DNA of 64,000 nucleotides from Paenisporosarcina indica (GTDB lineage: Bacteria; Bacillota; Bacilli; Bacillales_A; Planococcaceae): contig NZ_MPTA01000002.1 in NCBI RefSeq assembly GCF_001939075.1, forward strand, positions 620,001 through 684,000, given 5' to 3'. Positions 16,824 through 25,893 of this stretch are shown here, one piece after another; position 1 is the stretch's first letter; the number at the start of each line of letters is the position of its first letter. The translations under genes were made by a program, and so were the position numbers. The notes beneath the pieces were generated by a model that did no database searches, was not told where the DNA came from, and worked only from the letters and a program-made list of their open reading frames with translations.

Positions 16824-17492
16824 TCACTGATTCTCAAATGGATTTTTCCACTCCATCAACAAAGCGTAGTTAAGTGACTCCTCATCCTCCAAATAATTGG
16901 GTATCAGACATACCGGTGTCCGTCCACATCTGAGCAAGAACGAAATCACTGGATCCCTTAACTCACCTTCCACAACTTTTTCCACATACTGTTCTAGTGT
17001 GAGGACCTTCGCATGCCAATGATATCCAGGCATTCTCCCACCACCCAACAAACGCACCAAATCATCATGAACGACTCGCTCATACATTGATTGCATCAAC
17101 AGTTTGCCGAGATCGAGTTTGCGGTGGGCAGGCTTGACACAAATATCAACAATATATAAGGTCTTTCCCTTAGGATTGTGATTGCGTATATATCCATGAT
17201 CCGTAATCTCTTCCCATGTATGATTGGGTTGATTAAAATTGAAATCAACCAATAATCCAGTGATCGAACCGACAATCTCTCCGTTTATCTCCACACATAA
17301 TGCACCTTGTGGATAGAGTTCGACATGATTGGTCAGCTGTTCTTCATTCCACCACAACGCTGACGGAAATGGTGGTGGAAAACTTTCTCGCTGGATGGCA
17401 ATCAAAGCTTGAAAGTCTTTCTTCTGATAATTTCTCACCACAGTCTTTACCGGCTTTCCTTCTTGAAAAACATACACTTCTTTTCGATACAT
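16824..17492 (-). CDS. GNAT family N-acetyltransferase, YhcX-N-terminal type
   Basis: A 222-residue acetyltransferase. The acetyl-CoA fold is seen in RNYQKKDFQALIAIQRESF, then VGSITGLLVDF, then the pyrophosphate-binding region VKPAHRKLDLGKLLM (degenerate Q/RxxGxG). It closely resembles the N-terminal GNAT module of B. subtilis YhcX (PPPFPSALWW, GGGRMPGYHWHA and PNYLEDEESLNYALLMEW), but here it stands alone without the C-terminal nitrilase domain. ATG 17492 follows AAAGGAG; an ATG 39 bases upstream has no ribosome binding site. Substrate unknown. Confidence 0.85.
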   Translation of the reverse strand: MYRKEVYVFQEGKPVKTVVRNYQKKDFQALIAIQRESFPPPFPSALWWNEEQLTNHVELYPQGALCVEINGEIVGSITGLLVDFNFNQPNHTWEEITDHGYIRNHNPKGKTLYIVDICVKPAHRKLDLGKLLMQSMYERVVHDDLVRLLGGGRMPGYHWHAKVLTLEQYVEKVVEGELRDPVISFLLRCGRTPVCLIPNYLEDEESLNYALLMEWKNPFENQ

Positions 17493-17914
17493 CACACGAA
17501 CTCCTTTACTATTATGAATGGGAACATACACATTTTATTTCTTTATGGACAATCAACCTCTTTCTAACACTACAATGTATTTAGTGTTTCAACGAACGGA
17601 GCCGCTAGTAGTATAAGAAATAAGAGATATAGCATTCGCTAACTCGATTTATTTAACAAATCTTCCATTGATTAAATACTATCGTATTTCGATTTATCGA
17701 CATTTTTATGTTCTGTTCTTTTTATCAATATACCAATGAGTAAGATAGATAATACACCTTTTTCTATTTGCGCGTTAGTTTAAAAAAGAGGCTTTCTCCT
17801 TCTTTGAATTAATGAACCGGTTAGTCGCATAATCAATATATTTTTAATTCTTTGGCTAATGTAATGTTAAGAGTCTGTAAATTTCTTTGTTTTGAATTGC
17901 AAGGTATTTTCATA
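17493..17914. other. Non-coding stretch
   Basis: About 420 bp of AT-rich DNA between divergent genes. No gene recognised and no strong hairpin. Confidence 0.5.
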
Positions 17915-18010
17915 ATGTTATATTTGCATTATTGGAAACCTAAAGGAAATTCAGTCCTTATTGAAGCCAGGAACAAAGCATTTGAACTTTTTAAAGAAAT
18001 CAAAGACTAA
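17915..18010 (+). pseudogene. Short open frame before chrA, possibly a C-terminal gene remnant
   Basis: A 31-codon frame reading LYLHYWKPKGNSVLIEAR then NKAFELFKEIKD, ending 16 bases before chrA. No ribosome binding site is present and the composition looks like the end of a longer soluble protein. I do not recognise it. It may be the stub of a regulator that once preceded chrA, or chance. Confidence 0.25.
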
Positions 18011-18026
18011 ACAATAGGAGATAACA

Positions 18027-19220
18027 ATGAATCAAAATAACTTGAATGGAAAATTCAAATCACTTTTGGAGATACTTTTAGTTTCGACACGACTGGGGCT
18101 TACATCTTTTGGTGGACCAACTGCCCATTTAGGGTACTTTCATGAAGAATACGTACGAAGAAGAAAATGGATGGATGAAAAAAGTTATGCTGATTTAGTT
18201 GCTTTATCTCAGTTCTTACCTGGTCCAGCCAGTAGTCAAGTGGGAATCGGTATAGGAGTCATGCGCGCAGGAGTGTTAGGTGGAATCACATCTTTTATTG
18301 GATTTACGCTTCCTTCCGTTATTGCACTGATCCTTTTTGCCTTACTTCTAAAAGGATTCGATGTAGGAAATGCTGGATGGATACACGGATTGAAAATAGT
18401 AGCTGTAGCTGTAGTTGCACATGCCATTATGGGGATGGCAAAAAATTTGACTCCTGATTTAAAAAGAAAAGCCATTGCCCTATTTGCTCTAGTCGGTACA
18501 CTTCTTTGGCAAACAGCTTTTACTCAAGTCGGAGTCATATTAATAGCTGCACTCTTAGGGTTTCTTCTGTATAAACAACATGACGCAAGTGAAGAAGTGA
18601 GTTCAAAATTCCCCATTTCAAAGAGAGTTTCAGTGATATGCCTACTCTTGTTTTTCGGATTACTATTTCTTTTACCCGTCATCAGGGAAGTAACTGGATC
18701 CTATTGGGTTGCTATGTTCGATAGTTTTTATCGATCGGGTTCCTTGGTATTTGGTGGAGGCCATGTCGTTTTGCCATTATTAGAACAAGCATTTGTGCCA
18801 ACTGGATGGATAAGCGAAGAAGCATTTTTAACTGGTTATGGAGCTACACAAGCAGTACCGGGTCCTTTATTTACGTTCGCTGCCTATTTAGGTGCCATTA
18901 TGAACGGTTGGCAAGGTGGTTTGGTAGCAACAGTTGCCGTATTCTTACCTGCATTCCTTCTTATTCTAGGTACATTATCTTTTTGGGATAGTTTACGAAA
19001 CAATCCTAAAATTAAAGGAGCAGTAATGGGTGTAAATGCAGCAGTTGTAGGGATTTTAATCTCTGCATTTTATTTCCCAATTTGGACAAGCTCAATTTTA
19101 GAACCTCAAGATTTTGCTTTAGCAGCTATCTTGTTTAGTATGCTCGTGTTTTGGAAACTTCCACCATGGATGATTGTAGTTTCTGGTGCTTTAGGCGGTT
19201 CATTATTAACATTATTTTAA
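18027..19220 (+). CDS. chrA: Chromate transporter ChrA
   Basis: A 397-residue long-chain CHR-family membrane protein. Its two halves are homologous: the first has TRLGLTSFGGPTAHLGYF and LPGPASSQVGIGIGVM, and the second repeats this as FGGGHVVLPLLEQAFV and TQAVPGPLFTFAAYLGA. Full-length two-domain ChrA proteins export chromate and confer resistance; some relatives have other oxyanion roles. ATG 18027 follows ATAGGAGAT. It is monocistronic with a terminator at 19230-19253. Confidence 0.92.
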   Translation: MNQNNLNGKFKSLLEILLVSTRLGLTSFGGPTAHLGYFHEEYVRRRKWMDEKSYADLVALSQFLPGPASSQVGIGIGVMRAGVLGGITSFIGFTLPSVIALILFALLLKGFDVGNAGWIHGLKIVAVAVVAHAIMGMAKNLTPDLKRKAIALFALVGTLLWQTAFTQVGVILIAALLGFLLYKQHDASEEVSSKFPISKRVSVICLLLFFGLLFLLPVIREVTGSYWVAMFDSFYRSGSLVFGGGHVVLPLLEQAFVPTGWISEEAFLTGYGATQAVPGPLFTFAAYLGAIMNGWQGGLVATVAVFLPAFLLILGTLSFWDSLRNNPKIKGAVMGVNAAVVGILISAFYFPIWTSSILEPQDFALAAILFSMLVFWKLPPWMIVVSGALGGSLLTLF

Positions 19221-19229
19221 TTTGTAAGG

Positions 19230-19253
19230 AAATCCCTTCCAATGAAGGGATTT
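19230..19253 (+). terminator. Terminator of chrA
   Basis: AAATCCCTTC / GAAGGGATTT with a 4-base loop (CAAT), right after the chrA stop codon. Confidence 0.7.
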
Positions 19254-19361
19254 AGTTCGTATTGCTAGTTTAATTTCATTCTGTGGAAGAGTTGATTTTT
19301 CAATTTGGATGGTGGTGTGTTCTACTTGAATGTTTTTACAGTTAACAAGTAAAAACATATG

Positions 19362-19799
19362 TTATTCACTTGTTAACAGTAGCTCTCGAGAATTGACATC
19401 ATAAATTTTATAACTTATTTCAAACTCATGGTCTTTAGTAACCGTCACCTCACAATAGTAAGGAATCGACTTTCCATAAGCATCAAGTTCGGGAATATGA
19501 GTAAAATAAAAAAGTTCATCTGTATCCCGCATGGCAAAGGTCGATTCAGTAGAACGCCCTGAAGACGTTATTTCAATGGTGCAGTCCCCTTTAACAACAT
19601 CATATTCCTTTAGAAGCATGTATTTTAGACTTGGTAGAGTAACCATTAGACATAATACACCCATTAGTAAGGCTCCAATGAACTTGCCTATATTTAGTAG
19701 CGTAAATTCTTTTTCAACATACATATAAATGAAGGTTCCAACCGCAATGAAAACCATCGAAGCCCCTAATATGAGCATTACATAATACAATTTTTCCAC
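19362..19799 (-). CDS. Hypothetical two-helix membrane protein
   Basis: A protein of up to 145 residues. It has a hydrophobic helix at about residues 5-27 (YVMLILGASMVFIAVG) and another at about 37-60 (IGKFIGALLMGVLCLMVTLP), followed by an extracellular-type beta-rich domain of about 80 residues with paired Cys (CTIEITSSG and YYCEVTVTKD). The GTG at 19799 is too close to the ribosome binding site TAGGAAG; the TTG three codons later has better spacing. I do not recognise a family. It ends 80 bases from the helicase-partner gene and may be separate from that operon. Confidence 0.6.
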   Translation of the reverse strand: MEKLYYVMLILGASMVFIAVGTFIYMYVEKEFTLLNIGKFIGALLMGVLCLMVTLPSLKYMLLKEYDVVKGDCTIEITSSGRSTESTFAMRDTDELFYFTHIPELDAYGKSIPYYCEVTVTKDHEFEISYKIYDVNSRELLLTSE

Positions 19800-19878
19800 T
19801 TCCTAAAAATTGGTTAGACTCTTGAGACTGCCTCTTTCTCAAATATGATGAAAATCACTTATCAGTCTCCGTACCCTT

Positions 19879-20652
19879 TTATTTACTAGAAACATATCTT
19901 TCCCGCAATTCACTCGCTTCTTTACGATTAAGTTCCTCTTCGAATCGCTCATCAAAGCGAGCTGTCCAGGCATTCCACACTTGTATATAGACGGTATCGT
20001 CGGTTTGATCATGAATATGGATTTCGAAACATCTTGCTGGCACGACTTCTTTTACATCTTGAGAAAGTAAGTCATTAATCAATTTCTGACCTTCTTCAAC
20101 CAAAAACTCATAGCCCGATTCTTCAATCATTTGATTAATTCGCGCGTCGTCCTGCTCTTCAAAGCTAGATAAGTCGCTCGATATTTCGTAGCGATAGGAA
20201 GGCATCTCTTTTGGTCTTCCTACGGATTCCTGGTCGTCTTGTCGTTTCAACACACGCTGATGAAACGGACTATAAGTTACTTCGATTGTCTCTTCAACTG
20301 GTTCATGTGTGAAAGTTCCCGCTTCAAGCTGGGCTGTACCATTAGCAGTCAGTCTGTAGATACCCTGTTCCTTTTCAATCATTCCGGACCGCTCCAACAA
20401 GATCAGCATATGCTCAATGAAGATCATTTCGACCGATAGTAGCTCACTTATTTCAACCGCCGCTTTAATGTCGAGTCGATTGAAAATCTTTAACATCATC
20501 TTCATTAACACATCCATTTGGCTTCGAATGACTGTGTTCATATGGATTTCGAGGCGTTGCATGGGAAAAGACCATTGCAGGGTGTTTAAGACTTTCAAAT
20601 GCTTCTGCTTGCGAATGTTGTCCAATACCTGCTGATCCGTTTGCGATGACAT
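19879..20652 (-). CDS. Winged-helix-like partner protein of the helicase, unknown function
   Basis: A 257-residue soluble protein. Residues about 50-110 look like a winged helix (IKAAVEISELLSVEM, IEHMLILLERSGMIEKEQ, IYRLTANGTAQLEAG). A low-complexity acidic linker follows, and the C-terminal 100 residues are helical and acidic (EEQDDARINQMIEES and EEELNRKEASELRERYV). It starts 18 bases after the helicase stop codon with its own AAAGGAG, so the two are co-transcribed and probably work together. I do not know this family by name. The helix-turn-helix reading is by eye. Confidence 0.6.
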   Translation of the reverse strand: MSSQTDQQVLDNIRKQKHLKVLNTLQWSFPMQRLEIHMNTVIRSQMDVLMKMMLKIFNRLDIKAAVEISELLSVEMIFIEHMLILLERSGMIEKEQGIYRLTANGTAQLEAGTFTHEPVEETIEVTYSPFHQRVLKRQDDQESVGRPKEMPSYRYEISSDLSSFEEQDDARINQMIEESGYEFLVEEGQKLINDLLSQDVKEVVPARCFEIHIHDQTDDTVYIQVWNAWTARFDERFEEELNRKEASELRERYVSSK

Positions 20653-20670
20653 GCCTTTCCCACTCCTTTC

Positions 20671-23600
20671 TTAAGTAATTTCTTGATGTTGTTTCAATCC
20701 ACCGTGTTTCTCCACCACATTCCGAACGTTAGTAAACATGTTTCGTTGAGCTTCACCTTTTGCTTTTTGTGTGAACATCTCTACACTTCCCACGATTAGC
20801 ATGAGTTCTCTTGCCCGTGACAAGGCTACGTTCAAGCGACGATAGTCTTTTAAGAATCCAATATTGCCTTCTGGATGTTCATGATTTCGTACGAAGCTTA
20901 GAATAATGACGTCCATTTCCATCCCTTGGAATTTATCCACAGACCCTGTTCGACAATGTAGATGCGGAAGATTAAGTTCTTGACTGAGCATTCGGTCGAC
21001 TTTCTTCACTTGGTCACCATAGAAACTGATGATGCCTACCTTTTTCTTCGTTCCCTTACCCATACGTCCTTGCTGTATTGCTTTGGATACAGACTGATCC
21101 AAATCCAACAACAATGCGCGAATTTGCTTCAATTCAGCCGAGTTATAATAACTGCGACTATGGCGGTCCTGTTCTTCGAAGTAACCTTGTTTATGTGGCA
21201 TGTCAAACCATAGAAGATGCTGGCCGCGCTTCACCAACTCACCGTCGAGAAGGTGATCACGGTCCACATCGGAATTTTTCAAGCCACACTGGAGCCCGTA
21301 ATTTTTTTCCTGGTAGAACGGGTTGATGGTCTCCATGATATTTTCATGCATCCGATACTGAATGCGGAGTGTTGTTTTATTTGTATCTCTCAATGCCTTG
21401 AACAATCGTTCAAATATCGACTCTTCCAAGATTGCTTTAAGCTCGGCTTTCTCTTCCCGATTCTCCATATTTTCTAATGTTTCTTCCATTGTCTCTTGCC
21501 CAATCAATGGTGGCAGTTGATGATGATCGCCGACTAGAATAACTTTCTTCCCCTTTAACATAGGAAGCAGTAATTCAGGCGGCGTCGCTTTCGACACCTC
21601 ATCAATGATGACCACGTCAAAATCCGGATAATCATTGATGAAATCTTTTCTCGCGGACCCCGCACAGGTCACGCCGATTACGTTGGCATAACGGATATAC
21701 AATTTCTTGATTTCATTCAAATCATACTCAGTTGATTCTTCCAGCATGCCGGTCCACTCAAGACGAATATCATTGGATACCGCCAGTAGTTTTTCCTTGC
21801 GCTTTAAGTCGTCCAATTCCTGAGTGGTTTTCTGCTGATGAAGTTTGGATTTATTCAACTGACTCTCCACATCCTCCGCTACGATTTCTTCAATCGCCTC
21901 CAACTGCTTGTTCAAAATTAGTTGGTTTGATTGGTTGGTGGAAATTTGATGTAGGGAATTCTCCATGGTCAGTTGAAGCTGGTCGATTTCCTTTTGAAGT
22001 ATTGCCACACTCCGCTCACTTTCCGCAGCTACTTGCTGCAGTTGTCTCACGTAATGCTCTTCGGTACCGAGTTGATTCAACGTTTCTTCTTTTAGCGAAA
22101 GCCTTCTTTTCATTTCATCAGAAGATTCATCGTTGCTTCCAGATGGGAATCGCTGTTTCAATTCGTTAAAAGACTTCGACAGGTTGTCTATTTCATAATC
22201 CAAGGACTTTAGCTGCTCTCCTAGTGTCAATTTAGCCGTTTCCAATTGATTGATGTGTTGGCTCCCGAGCAGATCCGTCTTCGATTTAATTGCATCAAAT
22301 GTTTCAATAGCCTCTTGTCTTAATTGAGCAAGCCGCGGGTCTGAGCCACCCTTGCTAGACCCCCTGGACGTTCGTATAACGACCATTTCTTCGAAGTACC
22401 TCGCAAGCTTTTGACGATTTTGTTGACTCATCGGTACTTGAAATTGTTTCGTTTCGCGTGTAAAAATACGTAACGCATTTAGGATTTTTTCAACCTGTTG
22501 GTCAGATATGCTGGCATTCTCAAGGAGAGAACGCGACTTGATCTTTTGATGGAGCATTTTCATATTGTATTGATGGTGATTCAATTTCTCTTCGACGTAT
22601 TTAATCGCATTATTCAGTTTGCCACTCACGTCATCCTCGAATTGTTTTGTGACCGGATGACTTTTGTATGCTGCATGAACCCGATCCAGTTGATTAACCA
22701 GTTGGACAATGTCCTGAGATACGAACAAATTCATGTCTCTGATCAACACTTTGTAGTTTTCAATTTTAGTCACCGTTTTTAGCTGGACTTTAAGCGTTGT
22801 TAACGAAGTCTTTCGGGACGCGCCTTCCTCCAATTTTTGAGCAGTTTCTGTACGGTCCTGCTGATGACTACGCAATGACTGTTCCAGTTGTGCCAAAAGA
22901 ATATGGTCCTGAAGTAGCTTGATGTCGCCGACAAGTTGATTTTGTATTCTCGAAAACTCCCCAGTTCCCGAAAAACGTTCAACTTGATCAGTGGCCAAGA
23001 TCAGTGATTCCTGTTCTTTCACCAATCGTTCTTGGAGGTTTGGCAGTTGAGATGCATATTCGTTACGCTCCGTTATCCATTCCACTGACTGATCTTGCGT
23101 TACTTTCAGCTGTCTTTCAAACTCCTGTTTTTGCTCTTGAGCTTGGCTTTTTCGCTTCAATTTTTCTTGCAGTTCGACTAAATCATCGGCCAATTGTTCT
23201 AGCGTCGCCTCGCAATCTTCGATGTTGGTTCGAATCTTGCCTTCATCTTTTTCAAACGCATTCACATGATCGCCGATCGACGTTACCGTCTGCTGTTTCC
23301 AGTACAACGCCACTTGATCCTCTACGAACTTCTGGCCTTCCTCTTCAATGCTCTCCGGTCGCCCAATTCGCAAAATCCGAATTTCTTTGTCGGTCATTAG
23401 TTTGCCAAGTGCATTATCTACGGCTAAGTTGGACTGTGACGCAACCAGCGTCTTCAATCCTTGTTTTGCATTTTGATAACAGATTTCAGTAATCACCGTG
23501 GTTTTTCCAGTGCCCGGTGGTCCTTGAATGACATACAGATCATTTGCAGCCATTGCACCATTGACTGCCTCCTGCTGAAAGCTATTCAATGGTTGCTTAT

Positions 23601-24519
23601 AGGTCATATCAGGAACCTTGCCATTGGTGACTCTCGGTCGCTCCTCAAATAGCAGCTTATCTAAATTCGGATTGGCAGATAGTCCATTTTCCAGTCGACG
23701 AAAACCATCTTTCAATCTTCTGACCAGGGACAACTCGCCCATATTGCTTAAGGATAATTTCCCTCTTGCAGCTGGTTGCCAGATGCCTTTTCTCGCTTTT
23801 TCACTCAGAGATGAATCTAAATCTATATCCATGCTCCGCTTGCCTTTATTGATTTTCGACACTTTTCCGAGCACTTGACCAGCTTCAACCAATTTTGCAC
23901 TCGCAGAACGATAATTCCTGTCAATTCCATTCGGCATGTCCCGTACTTCTAGCGTTAGCTGGCTAAAATCTTTATTTAAGCGTGCTGATTGAAAGGGTAA
24001 CTCCAGCTCAGCAACATCCGCATTTTTCTCCATGATCTGAAGATACGCATTCCAGCTGCTAATTCGTTTGCGTACATAATCGGATCGTTCCGAGGCAATC
24101 GGCAAACCTTTCAAAATGGTGTATAAGTCCAATATCTTATCCGTTGGCACACTGCCATTCATCACCAATTCCATTTTCGTGGAATATTGACGATTGGAGC
24201 CGAGTGTCAGACTCTTCTTCTTCGTGACAAAAAAGTTATTTACTTGTAAGCTCTTGCCTGTCCATGTACACTCCATCACGGCCGTGCCCCCGCCTAGCAC
24301 CTCGGACACTTTTTTATTTCTGGTTGGATCTACATACAAGGAGACGCGAATCTCCTCATATTTCCCGTTTGGCTGTTTCTCAATATGTACATAGAAAGAT
24401 TTCTGCAGATGTAAAAATGCTCGCGATCCCTTTGCCCATTTGAAAAAGTCTCGCTCCACTTTATCCGTAACCGACAACTCACAACGAATCACAGGCTCAC
24501 TTGCTGTTAAAGCTGTCAC
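20671..24519 (-). CDS. Large superfamily I DNA/RNA helicase (DNA2/Upf1-like) with coiled-coil insertion
   Basis: A very large helicase of 1282-1295 residues. The N-terminal 320 residues hold an unassigned domain. Motif I is QGPPGTGKTTVITE at about 344-357. About 550 residues of mostly coiled coil (roughly 420-960) split the core. Motif II is VVIIDEVSKATPPELLLP near 980, motif III VGDHHQLPP, then IQYRMHENIM near 1067, motif V VDKFQGMEMDVIILSF near 1207 and motif VI NVALSRARELMLIVG. The ATG at 24558 lacks a ribosome binding site; the GTG at 24519 has GAAGGGGG, so I prefer it. A winged-helix-like gene follows. Similar long DNA2/NAM7-type helicases occur in repair and in anti-phage systems; its function is unproven. 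Confidence 0.85.
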   Translation of the reverse strand: MTALTASEPVIRCELSVTDKVERDFFKWAKGSRAFLHLQKSFYVHIEKQPNGKYEEIRVSLYVDPTRNKKVSEVLGGGTAVMECTWTGKSLQVNNFFVTKKKSLTLGSNRQYSTKMELVMNGSVPTDKILDLYTILKGLPIASERSDYVRKRISSWNAYLQIMEKNADVAELELPFQSARLNKDFSQLTLEVRDMPNGIDRNYRSASAKLVEAGQVLGKVSKINKGKRSMDIDLDSSLSEKARKGIWQPAARGKLSLSNMGELSLVRRLKDGFRRLENGLSANPNLDKLLFEERPRVTNGKVPDMTYKQPLNSFQQEAVNGAMAANDLYVIQGPPGTGKTTVITEICYQNAKQGLKTLVASQSNLAVDNALGKLMTDKEIRILRIGRPESIEEEGQKFVEDQVALYWKQQTVTSIGDHVNAFEKDEGKIRTNIEDCEATLEQLADDLVELQEKLKRKSQAQEQKQEFERQLKVTQDQSVEWITERNEYASQLPNLQERLVKEQESLILATDQVERFSGTGEFSRIQNQLVGDIKLLQDHILLAQLEQSLRSHQQDRTETAQKLEEGASRKTSLTTLKVQLKTVTKIENYKVLIRDMNLFVSQDIVQLVNQLDRVHAAYKSHPVTKQFEDDVSGKLNNAIKYVEEKLNHHQYNMKMLHQKIKSRSLLENASISDQQVEKILNALRIFTRETKQFQVPMSQQNRQKLARYFEEMVVIRTSRGSSKGGSDPRLAQLRQEAIETFDAIKSKTDLLGSQHINQLETAKLTLGEQLKSLDYEIDNLSKSFNELKQRFPSGSNDESSDEMKRRLSLKEETLNQLGTEEHYVRQLQQVAAESERSVAILQKEIDQLQLTMENSLHQISTNQSNQLILNKQLEAIEEIVAEDVESQLNKSKLHQQKTTQELDDLKRKEKLLAVSNDIRLEWTGMLEESTEYDLNEIKKLYIRYANVIGVTCAGSARKDFINDYPDFDVVIIDEVSKATPPELLLPMLKGKKVILVGDHHQLPPLIGQETMEETLENMENREEKAELKAILEESIFERLFKALRDTNKTTLRIQYRMHENIMETINPFYQEKNYGLQCGLKNSDVDRDHLLDGELVKRGQHLLWFDMPHKQGYFEEQDRHSRSYYNSAELKQIRALLLDLDQSVSKAIQQGRMGKGTKKKVGIISFYGDQVKKVDRMLSQELNLPHLHCRTGSVDKFQGMEMDVIILSFVRNHEHPEGNIGFLKDYRRLNVALSRARELMLIVGSVEMFTQKAKGEAQRNMFTNVRNVVEKHGGLKQHQEIT

Positions 24520-24717
24520 ATCACTAGCCCCCTTCAATTCCCGTTCGTTTAAATTCATCTATAGTAAGTAATTATAACTTATTAATTCGTTTCACTTTTC
24601 TCACGATACATAATTCAACCGCATTATTCAAATCAGTTCTTCATGATAAGCGATAAACCCCTTTCCCTACAACCTCTTAGGGGAAAGACAGAATCATCAC
24701 TTTTTGACAATGAAAAA

Positions 24718-24745
24718 TGCGGCTGAAAATCCACATTCAGCCGCA
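24718..24745 (-). terminator. Terminator of the acetamidase gene
   Basis: TGCGGCTGAA / TTCAGCCGCA perfect 10-bp stem with an 8-base loop and TTTTTC on the minus strand. Confidence 0.75.
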
Positions 24746-24772
24746 CTTCTAAATTATTATTCAGGACATTTC

Positions 24773-25711
24773 CTATTTACGTATCACACCATGAGGTAAA
24801 ATCGCGTGAACACCTTTTACTCCATTTACCACTTGAGTTACTCGTAAATCAACAGCAACACTAGCTAGTGCAGTCGCTTCCACTTTTTCAATTCCATAAA
24901 ACTGTTGCATCAAGATCACCATTTCATTTAGAGCCACAGCAGCAGCTTCATTTAAATCTTCATTAAACCCAAAAGTAATCCATCCTGCTGGGGTATTAGC
25001 TATCGGGTTATCGAGATGCATATCTTCTCTAATACTTAATGTTAGATCCACTACATCCATCGGACACTCAATTGCCGTACCGGAACTCTCTCCGTCTCCT
25101 TGCAGGGCATGCCCATCCCCGACGGAGAATAATGCCCCCTCTACTGCTATAGGCAAAAACAAGCTGCTTCCTCTAACCAATTCTTTACAATCAATATTCC
25201 CTCCACAGTACCGGGGTGGCGATGTAGAATGTGTACCCGCTTCCACTGGTGCCACACCCATCAAGCCCAAAAATGGGGATAGACCTACATAAAATGTTTG
25301 ATTTCCAATGACTGCGCTACCCGACATCGTCGTTGCATCCAATTCCCAATCGACCTCAAGTTTCTCTGTATCGACTATTCCCAGCTTTTCGTTTTGCCAG
25401 TTTAGATGGCCACCTGCCCAATTTCGACCATACCATCCAGGAACCAAATCATTTACTCTTACTTCTAATACCATCCCAGGCTTTGCGTTTCTTATGGCAA
25501 TTGGTCCAAGTATCGGGTGTCCAGGCTTTTTCTCGTTCTCTCTTGATTCAAAAACCTTTCTTTTCTCCTGCTTAGAGGCAGAATAGCCCCATTGAATATC
25601 CAATGTTTTCAATTGAATCGTATCGCCAGAATCAATCGTAATGATCGGTTCATAGTCCTTATTGAAGGACCCATGTAAGTTCGCTGTTTCAAGTTGTAAT
25701 TTATGTATCAT
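24773..25711 (-). CDS. Acetamidase/formamidase family protein
   Basis: A 312-residue cytosolic enzyme of the FmdA/AmdA family, which hydrolyses short aliphatic amides to ammonia and the acid. Conserved pieces include the early substrate loop (HPILGPIAIRNAKPGMVLEV), GAHSTSPPRYCGGN-like GTHSTSPPRYCGGNIDCK, and the metal-binding DGHALQGDGE. The length is typical of bacterial short forms. ATG 25711 follows AAAGGAGCG; the ATG 39 bases upstream has no ribosome binding site. It is monocistronic with its own terminator. Confidence 0.88.
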   Translation of the reverse strand: MIHKLQLETANLHGSFNKDYEPIITIDSGDTIQLKTLDIQWGYSASKQEKRKVFESRENEKKPGHPILGPIAIRNAKPGMVLEVRVNDLVPGWYGRNWAGGHLNWQNEKLGIVDTEKLEVDWELDATTMSGSAVIGNQTFYVGLSPFLGLMGVAPVEAGTHSTSPPRYCGGNIDCKELVRGSSLFLPIAVEGALFSVGDGHALQGDGESSGTAIECPMDVVDLTLSIREDMHLDNPIANTPAGWITFGFNEDLNEAAAVALNEMVILMQQFYGIEKVEATALASVAVDLRVTQVVNGVKGVHAILPHGVIRK

Positions 25712-25825
25712 GTATATCGCTCCTTTACAGATGAGTAGCTGACTTATCACTACGCAAATTCAATCTCCATTCTAACATTTTAACTATTTTGAATATACAT
25801 GCCTTACTACTTATTGACATAAAAA

Positions 25826-25859
25826 AACAATCCAGAAACCGGATGATTTCTGGATTGTT
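25826..25859 (-). terminator. Terminator of the secreted subtilase gene
   Basis: AACAATCCAGAAA / TTTCTGGATTGTT 13-bp stem, 8-base loop, T-run on the minus strand. Confidence 0.8.
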
Positions 25860-25893
25860 CTAGTTTTCTATCAATTATAGGTAACCTCTACGA

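Noticed and set aside
23004-23492. 162-codon frame antisense to the helicase coiled coil
   Set aside because: Low-complexity shadow of the coiled-coil codons, no ribosome binding site.
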